From assembly GCF_001547525.1 (NCBI RefSeq), contig NZ_LNJP01000004.1, positions 310,001-374,000 of the forward strand: a stretch of DNA of 64,000 bases. The letters run 5' to 3'. The stretch comes from Burkholderia anthina. GTDB lineage: Bacteria; Pseudomonadota; Gammaproteobacteria; Burkholderiales; Burkholderiaceae. How positions within the stretch are numbered: position 1 is the stretch's first letter; each line of letters begins with the position of its first letter. Position numbers and translations under genes: made by a program. Under the pieces are notes generated by a model. The model saw only the letters and a program-made list of their open reading frames with translations, did not search any database and was not told the DNA's origin. Positions 17,555 through 26,918 of this stretch are shown piece by piece.

Positions 17555-19852
17555 ATGCGAGACAAGGGAGCAGCGACGCTGCTGTCCGAGGAAATCGTTC
17601 CACTCGGCGGCATCGAGAATATTGCACGACGCCATTTCGTGATGGGGCTCGGTGCAACGCTTGTGGCCGGATGCGGCGGCGACGGAGGTAGCGCGGTTAC
17701 AGACAGCGATCGTATATCGGCAACCAGCAGCGGCCAGGCGTCCGGAGTTGCTCCGGCTTCGGACGGTAGCGGCGCAGGGGCGAAGTCGGCAGGCACCGCC
17801 CAAACCCGCACCTTCACGCATCCTGGCTTGCTGCATACCGACGCTGATTTCGAACGCATGCGCGCTAAAGTCGCCGCGCAGGCTTCCCCGTGGATCGATA
17901 GCTGGAACGTGCTCGTCGCCAACGGTCACACGCGCCTGACGAACAAGCCGAACCCGCAGGTCGGCATCTATCGCGGCAATGATCCGACGCATGGTCAGAA
18001 CTACGGCGCCCTCTACAACGACATCGCCGCCGCCTATGGCGACGCGCTGCGCTGGAAGGTGTCGAACGACACACGCTATGCCGACAAGGCCGTGGAGTAT
18101 CTGGACCAATGGGCGTCGACGCTGACGACGCTTGGCGGCAGCGACGTGGCGCTCGCCGCCGGCATCTACGGCTACGAGTTCGCCAACGCAGCCGAAATCA
18201 TGCGCGGTTACAGCGGCTGGAGTCCAGCCGGACTCGCCGCGTTTCAGGCCATGATGCGCACTGTCTTCTACCCGGTCAGCCATGCTTTCCTGACCCGTAT
18301 CGACACCGCGATGGACACGCACTACTGGGCCAACTGGGGCCTGGCCAACATCGCGTGTGTCCTGGCCATCGGCGTGCTGTGCGACGATGCCGAACTCGTC
18401 GACGAGGCCGTCACCCATTTCAAGACCGGTGGCAGTAATGGCTGTATCCGGCAAGCCGTGTACTACCTGCACCCCGGCAACCTCGGGCAATGGCAGGAAG
18501 CCGGCCGGGACCAGGGCCACAGCACGCTCGGCATTGCATTGACGGGCGCCATTTGCGAGATGGCGTGGAATCAGGGCATCGACCTGTACGGCTATGACAA
18601 CAATCGCTTTCTGGCGGGTGCGGAATACGTGGCCAAGGCCAACCTGAAGCAGGCGGACGGCGCGTTCTACACGGTGCCTTTCGTCACGTACCAGAACAGC
18701 GCCGGCGTCATCCAGACGCAGTTCTCCACCGGCGGGCAAGGCGGCGCCCTCGGGCGGCCCTGCTGGGCGCTGGTGGCCAACCATTACATCAACCGCAAAG
18801 GTCTGGCGGCGCCTTACACCAGGCGCGCCGCCGAGCTGGTGGCGCCGGAAGGCGGCGGCGGCAACTACGGCCCCAACAGTGGCGGCTTCGACCAGCTCGG
18901 CTACGGCACGCTCACCTGCACGCTCGATCCCGGCGCCCCGGCCCCAACGCCGACCGGCCTGACCGGCTATGCCAGCGCGGGCAAGGTGGTGCTGTCGTGG
19001 TGGGGCAGCAGCAACGCCGTCAGCTACACCGTCAAGCGCGCCACCATGGCCGGCGGGCCGTACAAAACCATCCAGAGCGGCATCACTGATCTGCTCACCT
19101 ATACGGATATGCCCGCCGGCGCCGGCACGTATTTTTATGTCGTGACGGCGCAAACGATTGCGGGCGAATCGGCGCTCTCCAACGAAGTGAAAGTGATCAC
19201 GGCGCAGCAACTGCTCGCGCACCTCGCATTCGATGAAGGCGGCGGCGTCACGGCCGCCGACAGCTCGGGCAACGGGCGCAATGGCACGCTGAACGGCGCA
19301 ACGTGGGCCGTGGGGCGCAGCGGCAACGCGGTCTCGCTCAACGGCTCGGGCGCGTATGTGGCGTTGCCCGACGGTCTGCTGGCCGATGTGTCGGACTTCA
19401 CCATCGCGAGCTGGGTGTTCTGGAACGGTTCGCAAACGTGGGCACGCCTGTTCGACTTCGGCACCGGCTTTCACCGCTACATGATGTTCACGCCGCGCGG
19501 GCAGTCGCGCACCGGCTGGGCCGGCATGCGCTTCGCCATGACGGCCAACGGCCCCGGCGACGGCCCTCCGGAACAGATCATCGACGCCCCCACCGCGCTG
19601 CCGAGCAAGCGATGGGTGCACGTGGCCGTCACGCTATCGGGTTCGACCGGCACGATGTATGTGGACGGCACGCCCGTCAGCACCAACACGGCGATGTTCC
19701 AGGCGCCGTTCCGTCTTGGCCGCACCACGCAGAACTGGCTGGGCAAATCGCAATACGGTGCCGACGCCACGTTCAACGGTTTGATCGACGATTTCCGCCT
19801 CTATCGCGGCGCGCTCAGCGCTGCGCAGATTGCATCGCTCATGGCGAATTGA
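17555..19852 (+). CDS. Tat-exported lipoprotein: alginate-lyase-fold enzyme with FN3 and LamG domains
   Basis: The 765-residue protein starts at ATG 17555 after AGAGGA. It has a twin-arginine signal (Arg25-Arg26, RRHFVMGLGATLVAGC) ending in a lipobox with Cys40. Residues about 85-400 form an alpha/alpha-toroid of the alginate-lyase (PF05426) type, with DTHYWANWGLANI and EAGRDQGHSTLGIAL followed by WNQGIDLYG. A fibronectin-III-like linker spans about 462-548 and a laminin-G/ConA-like carbohydrate-binding domain about 552-765 (DSSGNGRNGTLNGATW). It should cleave an acidic polysaccharide outside the inner membrane. A hairpin separates it from the GH74 gene. Confidence 0.82.
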   Translation: MRDKGAATLLSEEIVPLGGIENIARRHFVMGLGATLVAGCGGDGGSAVTDSDRISATSSGQASGVAPASDGSGAGAKSAGTAQTRTFTHPGLLHTDADFERMRAKVAAQASPWIDSWNVLVANGHTRLTNKPNPQVGIYRGNDPTHGQNYGALYNDIAAAYGDALRWKVSNDTRYADKAVEYLDQWASTLTTLGGSDVALAAGIYGYEFANAAEIMRGYSGWSPAGLAAFQAMMRTVFYPVSHAFLTRIDTAMDTHYWANWGLANIACVLAIGVLCDDAELVDEAVTHFKTGGSNGCIRQAVYYLHPGNLGQWQEAGRDQGHSTLGIALTGAICEMAWNQGIDLYGYDNNRFLAGAEYVAKANLKQADGAFYTVPFVTYQNSAGVIQTQFSTGGQGGALGRPCWALVANHYINRKGLAAPYTRRAAELVAPEGGGGNYGPNSGGFDQLGYGTLTCTLDPGAPAPTPTGLTGYASAGKVVLSWWGSSNAVSYTVKRATMAGGPYKTIQSGITDLLTYTDMPAGAGTYFYVVTAQTIAGESALSNEVKVITAQQLLAHLAFDEGGGVTAADSSGNGRNGTLNGATWAVGRSGNAVSLNGSGAYVALPDGLLADVSDFTIASWVFWNGSQTWARLFDFGTGFHRYMMFTPRGQSRTGWAGMRFAMTANGPGDGPPEQIIDAPTALPSKRWVHVAVTLSGSTGTMYVDGTPVSTNTAMFQAPFRLGRTTQNWLGKSQYGADATFNGLIDDFRLYRGALSAAQIASLMAN

Positions 19853-19856
19853 TCGT

Positions 19857-19880
19857 GCAGGGCCCGATGGCGGGCCCTGC
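19857..19880 (+). terminator. Strong hairpin between the lyase and GH74 genes
   Basis: GCAGGGCCCG (19857-19866) pairs perfectly with CGGGCCCTGC (19871-19880) over an ATGG loop. A T-rich CTCTTTCTTT lies about 8-17 nt further on. It probably attenuates or ends transcription so that the GH74 gene receives partial read-through. Confidence 0.6.
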
Positions 19881-19910
19881 AATGGACCTCTTTCTTTCAG
19901 GACTTCTTCG

Positions 19911-22235
19911 ATGACCGTGTTTTCACAACGATGGATCGCCGCCGCGGCGATGGCGTGTACGCTATGGGGCTGCGGAGGCGGGTCCGATAGCACGACAGGC
20001 GTGACCAATTTTGCCGCCAACCGTAGCCAGACCGGCGCAAATGGCGGCGGCAGCAACCTGCCGGCGGCCAGCTGGACCAGCGTCAAGTGGGGCGGCGGCG
20101 GCTACGTCACCGGTCTGATCTACCATCCAACCAACGCGGGCCTGCTGTACGCACGCACCGACGTCGGCGGCGCGTACCGCTGGAACGCGACCAACTCGAC
20201 GTGGACGCCCATCACCGACGGCATCGGTTTCGGCGCAGGCGAGGGCGATTTCCACGGCGTCGAAAGTCTCGCGCTCGATCCAAACAACGACCAGCTCGTC
20301 TACATGATGACCGGCATTACCGTGACGCAGGGTCACAACGGACGCATCTACATCTCGAGCGATCGTGGCAACACCTGGACGCACTATGACGTGCCGTTCC
20401 CGGTCGGCGGCAACGACAACGGCCGGGCCACCGGCGAGCGCCTGCAGGTCGATCCGAACCATCCGTCGACGCTGTTCTACGGATCGCGCACGGCCGGCCT
20501 GTGGAAGAGTGCCGATTCGGGCCGCACCTGGGCGCAGGTCTCGGGCCTGTCCTCCGCCACGATCAGCGGCGGCGGTTCCCCGATCGGCGTCGAACAGGTG
20601 ATCTTCGATACGTCGGGCAAGGGCAGTGGCCAGCCGACCTGGATCATGTGGGCCACCGTCGCCCCCGACTACGCGAACGCGGCGGGCCTGACGTCGACCC
20701 TGTACAAGTCCACCAACGGCGGCTTCTCGTGGACGCCGGTGCCCGTCCCGCCGACGGTGTCCGGCTACTACATCCCGCACGTCGTGCGCACTTCCGACGG
20801 CAACTTTTACGTGGTGTTCAACGCGGGCGTCGGCCAGGGCATCGGCGGACCGAGCTATCTCTACAGGTTCGGCGGCAGCAACAACGGCAACTGGACGCTG
20901 CTCAACCGCTCCACCGGCAACGGCTTTGGCGGCCTGTCCGTTTCCGGTCTGGGCGCGTCCGCCCGCATCGCACTGGGCATGACCGGCTGGAGCGACACCA
21001 GCAAGACCATTCAGCTATCCGATGACGGCGGCAGCACGTGGCGCGAAATCGAGGCCGGCATGCCGCATACCGGCATTGCCCCGGATGGCTGCGCCGGCTG
21101 GGTGGAAGGCGTCACCATCGACCCCGCCAATCGCGATCACATCATGCACGTCCACGGCGGCGGCATCTGTGAAACCATGAACGCCTCGTCGCCCACGCCA
21201 ACCTGGAGCCCCAAGGTCGACAACCTCGAGGAAACCGTGACGCTGGCCCTCGTCACGGCGCCGCCCGGTGCGTCGTACAACTTCATCAACAGCGCCGGCG
21301 ACATCGGCACGTGGGTCAATACGGATCTCTCGACGAGGCCGACGAAAGGCCCGTTGAACACGTGGAGCAACGGTAATTCGGCCGACATGTCGTGGTCCGA
21401 TCCGACGTACATCGCCGCCGCGGGCGTCGACAACGCCAACGGCCATGCCACCAGGGGCTTCTGGTCGGGCGACGGCGGCAATAGCTGGGCGACGTTCGCG
21501 TCGCTGCCCAACGGCGCCGCGGCAAGCCAGAGCCACGTGGGCAACCTGGTCGTCCCGTCGCGCAACAACGTGACCTGGGCGCCGCCGGACTCGGTCCCGT
21601 CGTTCACGACAAACAATGGCGCAAGCTGGACGGCGACCAACCTGCCGGCGTTCAGTGCCACCTGGAACGGCTTCCCGCGTGCCTACCGCCTGGCCGCGGA
21701 CCGCAAGAACCCGAACAAGGTCTATGCCTACGATTCCGGCGGCGCACCGTGGAGCTGGCAGCGCGGGAAGGTCTACGTGTCGAACGACGGCGGCCACACG
21801 TTCACGTTGAGCCAGGGCTCGGTGAACGCGAACCTGGCCTGGAATGCGTGGCGGGATACGTCGATGGCGGTCAATCCGAACGCGGAGGGCGATCTCTGGC
21901 TGGCCGACGGCACGGCCGTGTACCACTCGGTGGACTCGGGGGCGACGTGGACGAAGCTCGGCGCCTTTGCGTCGACCAGCGACACGCCGGGCGCTACCGT
22001 GATCGCGTTGGGCAAGGCGCCGACCGGTTCGCCGTACTCGGCCGCGGTCTATGTGGAAGGCACGTTGAACGGCGTCTGGGGCATTTACCATTCCGACGAC
22101 GGTGGCGCGACGTGGGCGCGCTTCAACGATGACGCGCACCAGTTCGGCGACTCGAGCGCGATGGCCGGCGACTGGAACACATATGGCCGGATTTACGTCA
22201 ATGGTGCCGCTCGCGGTCTGATCTTCAGCAATTGA
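19911..22235 (+). CDS. Secreted GH74-type xyloglucanase-like lipoprotein
   Basis: The 774-residue protein has a short signal peptide with lipobox ACTLWGC (Cys21), then a Ser/Thr/Gly linker. Two seven-bladed beta-propellers follow, recognisable from BNR/sortilin-like repeats (SSDRGNTW, SADSGRTW, STNGGFSW, SDDGGSTW, SNDGGHTF, SVDSGATW, SDDGGATW). The GH74 active-site motif YARTDVGGAYRWN is present with Asp84; RLAADRKNPNKVYAYDS places a candidate second catalytic acid at Asp597. Such enzymes cleave xyloglucan. The start at 19911 is chosen for its signal peptide. It follows the lyase gene in the same direction, suggesting a plant-polysaccharide module. Confidence 0.85.
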   Translation: MTVFSQRWIAAAAMACTLWGCGGGSDSTTGVTNFAANRSQTGANGGGSNLPAASWTSVKWGGGGYVTGLIYHPTNAGLLYARTDVGGAYRWNATNSTWTPITDGIGFGAGEGDFHGVESLALDPNNDQLVYMMTGITVTQGHNGRIYISSDRGNTWTHYDVPFPVGGNDNGRATGERLQVDPNHPSTLFYGSRTAGLWKSADSGRTWAQVSGLSSATISGGGSPIGVEQVIFDTSGKGSGQPTWIMWATVAPDYANAAGLTSTLYKSTNGGFSWTPVPVPPTVSGYYIPHVVRTSDGNFYVVFNAGVGQGIGGPSYLYRFGGSNNGNWTLLNRSTGNGFGGLSVSGLGASARIALGMTGWSDTSKTIQLSDDGGSTWREIEAGMPHTGIAPDGCAGWVEGVTIDPANRDHIMHVHGGGICETMNASSPTPTWSPKVDNLEETVTLALVTAPPGASYNFINSAGDIGTWVNTDLSTRPTKGPLNTWSNGNSADMSWSDPTYIAAAGVDNANGHATRGFWSGDGGNSWATFASLPNGAAASQSHVGNLVVPSRNNVTWAPPDSVPSFTTNNGASWTATNLPAFSATWNGFPRAYRLAADRKNPNKVYAYDSGGAPWSWQRGKVYVSNDGGHTFTLSQGSVNANLAWNAWRDTSMAVNPNAEGDLWLADGTAVYHSVDSGATWTKLGAFASTSDTPGATVIALGKAPTGSPYSAAVYVEGTLNGVWGIYHSDDGGATWARFNDDAHQFGDSSAMAGDWNTYGRIYVNGAARGLIFSN

Positions 22236-22253
22236 GGTTGATCGGCCTGTCGA

Positions 22254-22282
22254 CCGTCCGGTTGCGGTTTGCAACCGGACGG
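22254..22282 (+). terminator. Perfect 12-bp hairpin after the GH74 gene
   Basis: CCGTCCGGTTGC (22254-22265) and GCAACCGGACGG (22271-22282) pair completely around a 5-nt loop, 18 nt after the GH74 stop codon. No T-run follows directly, so it may act as an mRNA 3'-end stabiliser or a Rho-linked stop. Confidence 0.6.
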
Positions 22283-22364
22283 AGATCAGCCGGCCTTTCG
22301 GGTTCTCGCTTTAACGTCATGCCTTACGCGCCCGACGTTCCTTGCCGATTCGCTAAAGGCGTTC

Positions 22365-23357
22365 TTACCATCCGCGCTGAATGCCGGTCTTCACGATGTG
22401 CGCGTCATAGTCGTCCTCGGAACTGAGCTGGGCTCTAAGGGCATTGTAATAGTCAGGCGCTTGAACACCATGGATCTGATGCCCGTTCCCATTCGGCGCC
22501 TGATAATGTGGGTTCATTCCGGGCCGATCCGGCACGGCTACGGCCCGCGGATGTACCGGCTGACGCGCGGCTAATTCCCGATCAACTTGGCGAGCGATGT
22601 GCGCATGCTGTTCCGGGACGTAAACGCCACGAAACGCTGACGGCGGAATACTCTGACGGGTTTCTTCGTACGGGGATGCATGTGCCGCCGGGGCACTTGC
22701 GTGCGCTGTCACCATAAAAGTATTTTGCATCCGATGGTAGGCCTGCGATTGCCCGTGCGGTGACAAGCTTGTTGTTTGTTGATTCGTCGCCATCATCGCG
22801 AGAATCTCCTCAGGCTTCATACCGTACTGCACCGCTTGATTAAACTCTTCACGTTGTTCGGGACTCAACGAGCGAAGCAATTCTTCCGTTGAGGGCGCGT
22901 GTGTTTCAGTATGCAGCGGGCCGTATCCATGGCGCTCGAGCGCGACGGACAGCGCCCCATGCGCAGGGTTTTCCAGAGCCATGCGCGCGGCGCGCGCCCT
23001 CTGTTGAGGATCCGAGCTACCCGGTATCCGGGTGACGTCAATATCGTTGCGCTCCACGTGACCGTCGTGCGATTGATTAAATGCGATGTTCTGCGCTCGC
23101 ATCTGGTTTTGAGGAAGGATACCGTGTCGCCTTACGCTGCTATAGGGCGCAGCAAACGCGGGATCGGTCGTCGTTGGCGCAGAAGAGGGGCGCCCGTGGA
23201 ATGCCGGCGGCATCCCATGGACGGGAGGCTGCGGGTTGGAGGCAGGCCAGGCCCCCGACCCTTGCCCCGAGCCGGGCGCCGGGTACGGCTCATGAAAATC
23301 AGTCGTGTAAGCGTTGTGGCCGTACGTAACTCGAGGAAAGCTGTTGCTGCCGTTCAT
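22365..23357 (-). CDS. Unrecognised Pro/Ser/Gly/His-rich protein, possibly secreted effector-like
   Basis: The ATG at 23357 follows a good GGAGAAG ribosome site and gives 330 residues (MNGSNSFPRVTYGHNAYTTD). The first 70 residues are rich in Pro, Ser, Gly and His, with no hydrophobic signal. The middle has charged helices (STEELLRSLSPEQREEFNQA, MKPEEILAMMATNQQ) and the C-terminus is again Pro/His/Gln-rich. Composition and AT-richer DNA differ from the neighbours, suggesting transfer. The polar N-terminus resembles type III secretion substrates. A TTCG-N16-TGCG element 75 bp upstream is one base off the HrpB-type box. No function is assigned. Confidence 0.6.
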   Translation of the reverse strand: MNGSNSFPRVTYGHNAYTTDFHEPYPAPGSGQGSGAWPASNPQPPVHGMPPAFHGRPSSAPTTTDPAFAAPYSSVRRHGILPQNQMRAQNIAFNQSHDGHVERNDIDVTRIPGSSDPQQRARAARMALENPAHGALSVALERHGYGPLHTETHAPSTEELLRSLSPEQREEFNQAVQYGMKPEEILAMMATNQQTTSLSPHGQSQAYHRMQNTFMVTAHASAPAAHASPYEETRQSIPPSAFRGVYVPEQHAHIARQVDRELAARQPVHPRAVAVPDRPGMNPHYQAPNGNGHQIHGVQAPDYYNALRAQLSSEDDYDAHIVKTGIQRGW

Positions 23358-23550
23358 GTGGGCTTCTCCGGTTAATACAAGATGTAGTACCGATATTAGT
23401 GATGTATGCCCACCCGGAAGCCTCACTCACGCGCAGTAAAAGCATGAAATGCGAACCAGAGAACGCTTCAATCTGGAAGCCGGAGAGGCGCGGCCGCATG
23501 GGTCCGACAGCGGCGTCCGCGCCAACGATGTTCGGGAAGCGATACGTTGT

Positions 23551-23943
23551 TCAGGCGTCTGAAGAATCGAGCGCCAGCCGGATCGCATCGCGCGTCCTGC
23601 GTGTTGCCACGGCTGTCTGCATCGTGCGGAATAGCCCGACGAATCCCGCGTTGGGATCGAGCCCGAGTGTGGCGAACGGCTTTGAGTCGAGGATCGCGAG
23701 CGGGTCGCCGCTTCGCACGGGCTCGAGATCCGCTGCATCGAATTGCGGTTCACTGACGACGAACGCGTTGCCGAGATCGTCGACACCCTGCAGGTAATGC
23801 TGGAAGCAGGCCAGCAGCAGGGCTTCACGGCGCATGTCGCCGTTGCGCGCGAGCAGTGCCCCGATGGTCTTTTCATGAAACACCGGGATCTTCGACGCGC
23901 CGTCGTGCGCGACGCGCAGCAACCGGGTGTTTCTCGATGAGGA
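23551..23943 (-). pseudogene. 5'-deleted mannitol/arabinitol 2-dehydrogenase remnant
   Basis: In the frame that follows the HAD gene stop codon directly, the sequence reads RVAHDGASKIPVFHEKTIGA, then LLACFQHYLQGVDDLGNAF and VRSGDPLAILDSKPF to a stop at 23551. This is the C-terminal domain of polyol dehydrogenases of the mannitol dehydrogenase family. All the N-terminal NAD-binding part and roughly two-thirds of the gene are missing. There is no plausible start; an ATG-like start at 23922 would give only 123 residues. It is the broken end of a polyol catabolic operon. Confidence 0.8.
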
Positions 23944-23946
23944 AGG

Positions 23947-24675
23947 TCAGGCGCGTTCGCGCAAGGCGGGCGTCGTGTCGTGCATGCGGCGCAGCCAGCG
24001 TTCGACGAGCGACGGCAGCGCGGCCATGTCGTCGAAGACGACGTATGCACCCGCGGCGTGCAACTTGTCCGTTTGCGTTCGTGCCGCGTGCGCGGCGCCC
24101 ACGAAGCCGAGCACGGTCATGCCGGCGGCGATCGCGGCGGCCGTCCCCGTCGCGCTGTCTTCGACGACGATGCACCGTTCGGGCGCGACATGCATGCGAC
24201 GGGCGGCGGACAGATAGACGTCAGGCGCGGGCTTGGGCGACGGCACCTGGTCGGCCGTGAACAGGCGTTCGCCGAACATGTCGGCCAGGCCGATCCGGTC
24301 GACCACGCTGCGCACGTAGGCAAGATCGCTGTTGCTCGCGCACGCCTTGACGAGCGGGATGGCGGCGAACGCGTCGCGCACGCCGTCGATGGCCGGCGCA
24401 TTCACCGCATTTGCATGCACGTCCATGCGGATCGCGTCGACCGTGTCGTCGTCGAGCGGCCGATCGACGATGGTTGCGACCGTGCGCAGCAGTTGCTCGG
24501 CTCGCATGCCGAGCAGGGGACGCACGACGTCGCGAAGGCCGGCGAGGCCCCAGAGACGCTCGAGGCGCGTCACGATGATGCGTGCGGCGATGGCCTCGCT
24601 ATCGACGAGCACGCCGTCGCAATCGCTGATCAGCGCATGATCCGAAAGTTGGCGCGTGGCAATGAGTTCGTTCAT
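23947..24675 (-). CDS. HAD-superfamily phosphatase of the polyol operon
   Basis: The 242-residue protein has HAD motif I DCDGVLVDSE (nucleophile Asp18, acid Asp20), motif II Ser in ACASNSDLAYV, motif III KPAPDVYLSAA and motif IV VVEDSATGTAAAIAAG. It belongs to the beta-phosphoglucomutase/sugar-phosphatase subgroup with a helical cap at about 30-95. HAD phosphatases accompany mannitol and arabinitol genes in proteobacteria, probably dephosphorylating sugar or polyol phosphates. It follows the sugar porter by 55 bp, and its stop codon abuts the dehydrogenase remnant. Confidence 0.88.
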   Translation of the reverse strand: MNELIATRQLSDHALISDCDGVLVDSEAIAARIIVTRLERLWGLAGLRDVVRPLLGMRAEQLLRTVATIVDRPLDDDTVDAIRMDVHANAVNAPAIDGVRDAFAAIPLVKACASNSDLAYVRSVVDRIGLADMFGERLFTADQVPSPKPAPDVYLSAARRMHVAPERCIVVEDSATGTAAAIAAGMTVLGFVGAAHAARTQTDKLHAAGAYVVFDDMAALPSLVERWLRRMHDTTPALRERA

Positions 24676-24730
24676 GTTGGTTTCCGTGACGAGAAGGCGG
24701 GAAAGACGCGGCTCGCTTGAACCGGTTCGC

Positions 24731-26146
24731 TCATGAATGGCGCGGCCCGAACGTTCCGCGCTTCAATGCGCGTTCGATGTCCTCGAGGCTGCGCCCGCGC
24801 GTTTCCGGCACCATCGAGTAGATGAACACCCATGCGAGCGCGTTGAGGCACGCGTACGCCCACATCGCCCCGCCGACACCGAGCCATTGGGTCACGGTCA
24901 ACGCCGTGCCGGTCAGCAGCAGGTTCGAGCCCCACAGCATCGCGGCGTGCGCGCCGGTGGCCTGGTTGCGGATCACGACGGGGTAGATTTCCGCGCCCGT
25001 CAGCCAGCCGATGACCTGGATACCGCCGGCGTTGAACACCATGAACGCGATCAGGCAGATGACGATCCACAGTTGCTGCATGGGCAAGGCGACGTCGCCG
25101 CGCAGCAGGCAGCCAAGCAGCACGAGGCTGGCTGCCGCGACGGGCAGCGTCGCCAGGCTGAGCGTGCGGCGGCCGACATGGTCGACGATCAGCTTGCCGA
25201 TGAAGGTCATCACGAGATACGTCATGGCGACGCCGAGCGCGGCCCAGAGCGATGCCGACGCGCCGAACCCCGCGTCGCGAAGGAACGTCGGCGTGTAATA
25301 GATCATCATCTCGATGCCGCTGAGCTGGGTGAACGCGGCGACGCCGAGGCCCGCAACGAGGGCGGGGCGCACCCAGGGCTCGCGCATCGTGCGCCAGCCC
25401 GATGTCGCGCTGTTCTGCTGTCGCTCGACCACATCCCGAATATCGGCAATCTCGTGCCGGACGGCAGCTTGAGATTCCCGCACCTTCGACAACTCGCCAT
25501 GCGCGTCGGCGATGCGATCCTGCTCCACGAGCCAGCGCGGGCTGCGCGGCAGCCGCGTCATGCCGACCATCAGGATCACTGACGGGACGACCGCGATACC
25601 GATCATCGCCCGCCAGGAAAACAGGTCGTTACCCGCGACGCCGATCAATGCCGCGAGCAGGATGCCGATGCCGATCGACACGTTGAAGTAGGTGACCAGG
25701 CGGCCGCGCTTGTCCGGCTCCGCGAGTTCGGCGATGTAGGTCGGCACGATCTGCGTCGAGCCGCCGACCGCGAATCCGAGCACGAGCCGGGCAGCGGCAA
25801 GCGACCACACGTCGGGCGAGAGCGCGGCGGCCAGCACGCCGGCCGCATAGATCGCCGAGACGATCGTGATGGTCTTGCGGCGTCCGAGCGCGGCCGACAT
25901 GCGGGTGCCGGCCAGCGCACCGATCACCGCGCCGAGCAGGATCGCCGCGGCGACGAGTTCCTGCGCGCGGTAGTCGAGGCCGAAGTCTCGCGCGATGAGG
26001 GGCAGCGCGCCCGAAATGATGCCGGTGTCGTATCCATAGAGCCCGCCGGCGATCGCCGCGATCGATGCGACCGTACGCATGTAGGCGGACGGCGTGGGCC
26101 GGGGGCGGGCCGCGGGTGTGTCGGGAAGGGCGGAATCAGAAGCCAT
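24731..26146 (-). CDS. MFS sugar porter (polyol/pentitol transporter-like)
   Basis: Starting at ATG 26146, after AAGGAAAA, the protein is 471 residues with twelve membrane segments. It carries sugar-porter family signatures: GLYGYDTGIISGALPLIARD in TM1, GRRKT in loop 2-3, PTYIAELAEPDKRGRLVTYF after TM4, the PRSPRWLVE motif after TM6, and a C-terminal PETRGRSLEDIE. It would be a proton symporter for a sugar or sugar alcohol. It is first gene of the truncated operon with the HAD phosphatase. A LacI-type palindrome 290 bp upstream may be its operator. Confidence 0.9.
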   Translation of the reverse strand: MASDSALPDTPAARPRPTPSAYMRTVASIAAIAGGLYGYDTGIISGALPLIARDFGLDYRAQELVAAAILLGAVIGALAGTRMSAALGRRKTITIVSAIYAAGVLAAALSPDVWSLAAARLVLGFAVGGSTQIVPTYIAELAEPDKRGRLVTYFNVSIGIGILLAALIGVAGNDLFSWRAMIGIAVVPSVILMVGMTRLPRSPRWLVEQDRIADAHGELSKVRESQAAVRHEIADIRDVVERQQNSATSGWRTMREPWVRPALVAGLGVAAFTQLSGIEMMIYYTPTFLRDAGFGASASLWAALGVAMTYLVMTFIGKLIVDHVGRRTLSLATLPVAAASLVLLGCLLRGDVALPMQQLWIVICLIAFMVFNAGGIQVIGWLTGAEIYPVVIRNQATGAHAAMLWGSNLLLTGTALTVTQWLGVGGAMWAYACLNALAWVFIYSMVPETRGRSLEDIERALKRGTFGPRHS

Positions 26147-26801
26147 GACGGTTTTCCTTGTGATGCGGTTCGTTGCATGGGCGAACGAACGCGTGACGTG
26201 ACGGCATGTGTCCGCTGCGGCAACAGTCGCCACCGCACGTGCGGCGGCGCTTCGATCGAGTCGCGCAGCGGGACGGCGCGGACGGACGCTCAGGCGAGCG
26301 CGTGGACGTGGACGTGGCAGAACGGCATGCCGCCGCGCCGGGCAAATGGCACGCGCCGATGCGAAGGACTCCCGGTTTGTACGGGGGGGATTGCCTGGTC
26401 ATGTCGGTCACCGAGTGGGGAAATCGCTCACGGCTCATCCAAACCGGTTTGGATCGAGGGCGCGACGATTCCTCTGGTTGAGCACGATCTGAAGCCGCAC
26501 TTGGAGCAAGGCGCCAGTGTCTCCTCTGGCGCTTCACGGCCTGCGTTGCAGGCGAACGATTCCGCCGTTGCCGGATGGAATCGTGTCGGTATTTCGGTGG
26601 ACCGGTCGGTCAGGCGCCGAAACAGGGGATGCCAGCCGGGAGGGGCTGGCGGGCTAGGGTCTCGTGGCGAGCGATGCAAAGGAGCATGTCGCGCGAGGCA
26701 TGAACAATTATCCAGAAACGGAGCAAAAGATCAAGTCTACAAAATCATGTCGAGCGAGCAGCCCGGGGCAGGGAGCGGGGCAATCCCGCGATCCGATCCT
26801 T
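26147..26801. other. Intergenic scar region with a LacI-type palindrome
   Basis: About 650 bp hold no gene I can support. The competing ORFs here are Arg- and Gly-rich and lack family features. The one clear element is the 18-bp palindrome at 26437-26454. The right end carries truncated genes. Confidence 0.55.
26437..26454. promoter_or_regulatory. LacI/GalR-family operator-like palindrome
   Basis: ATCCAAACCGGTTTGGAT is a perfect 18-bp palindrome with the central CG and flanking A/T blocks typical of LacI-family operators. It precedes the sugar porter gene, as expected for polyol-inducible control. No LacI gene is present in the window. Confidence 0.55.
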
Positions 26802-26918
26802 TCACGTGCGCTCGAGCATCTTGAGCGCCGCGGCGGCTGGCCCCGCACGGGTCTCGACATGCAACTTGCGGAACAGGTGTTCGAGATGCTTGTTCACCGT
26901 GCGCGGGGCGATGCCGAG
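26802..26918 (-). pseudogene. LuxR-type regulator, C-terminal HTH fragment
   Basis: The frame reads DLGIAPRTVNKHLEHLFRKL, then HVETRAGPAAAALKML to a stop at 26802. This is the end of a LuxR/NarL helix-turn-helix domain, including the recognition helix. Upstream homology is lost abruptly near 26918, where an oppositely oriented amidase fragment begins. The longer frame to 27077 crosses the amidase piece antisense and is not a real N-terminus. Confidence 0.75.
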
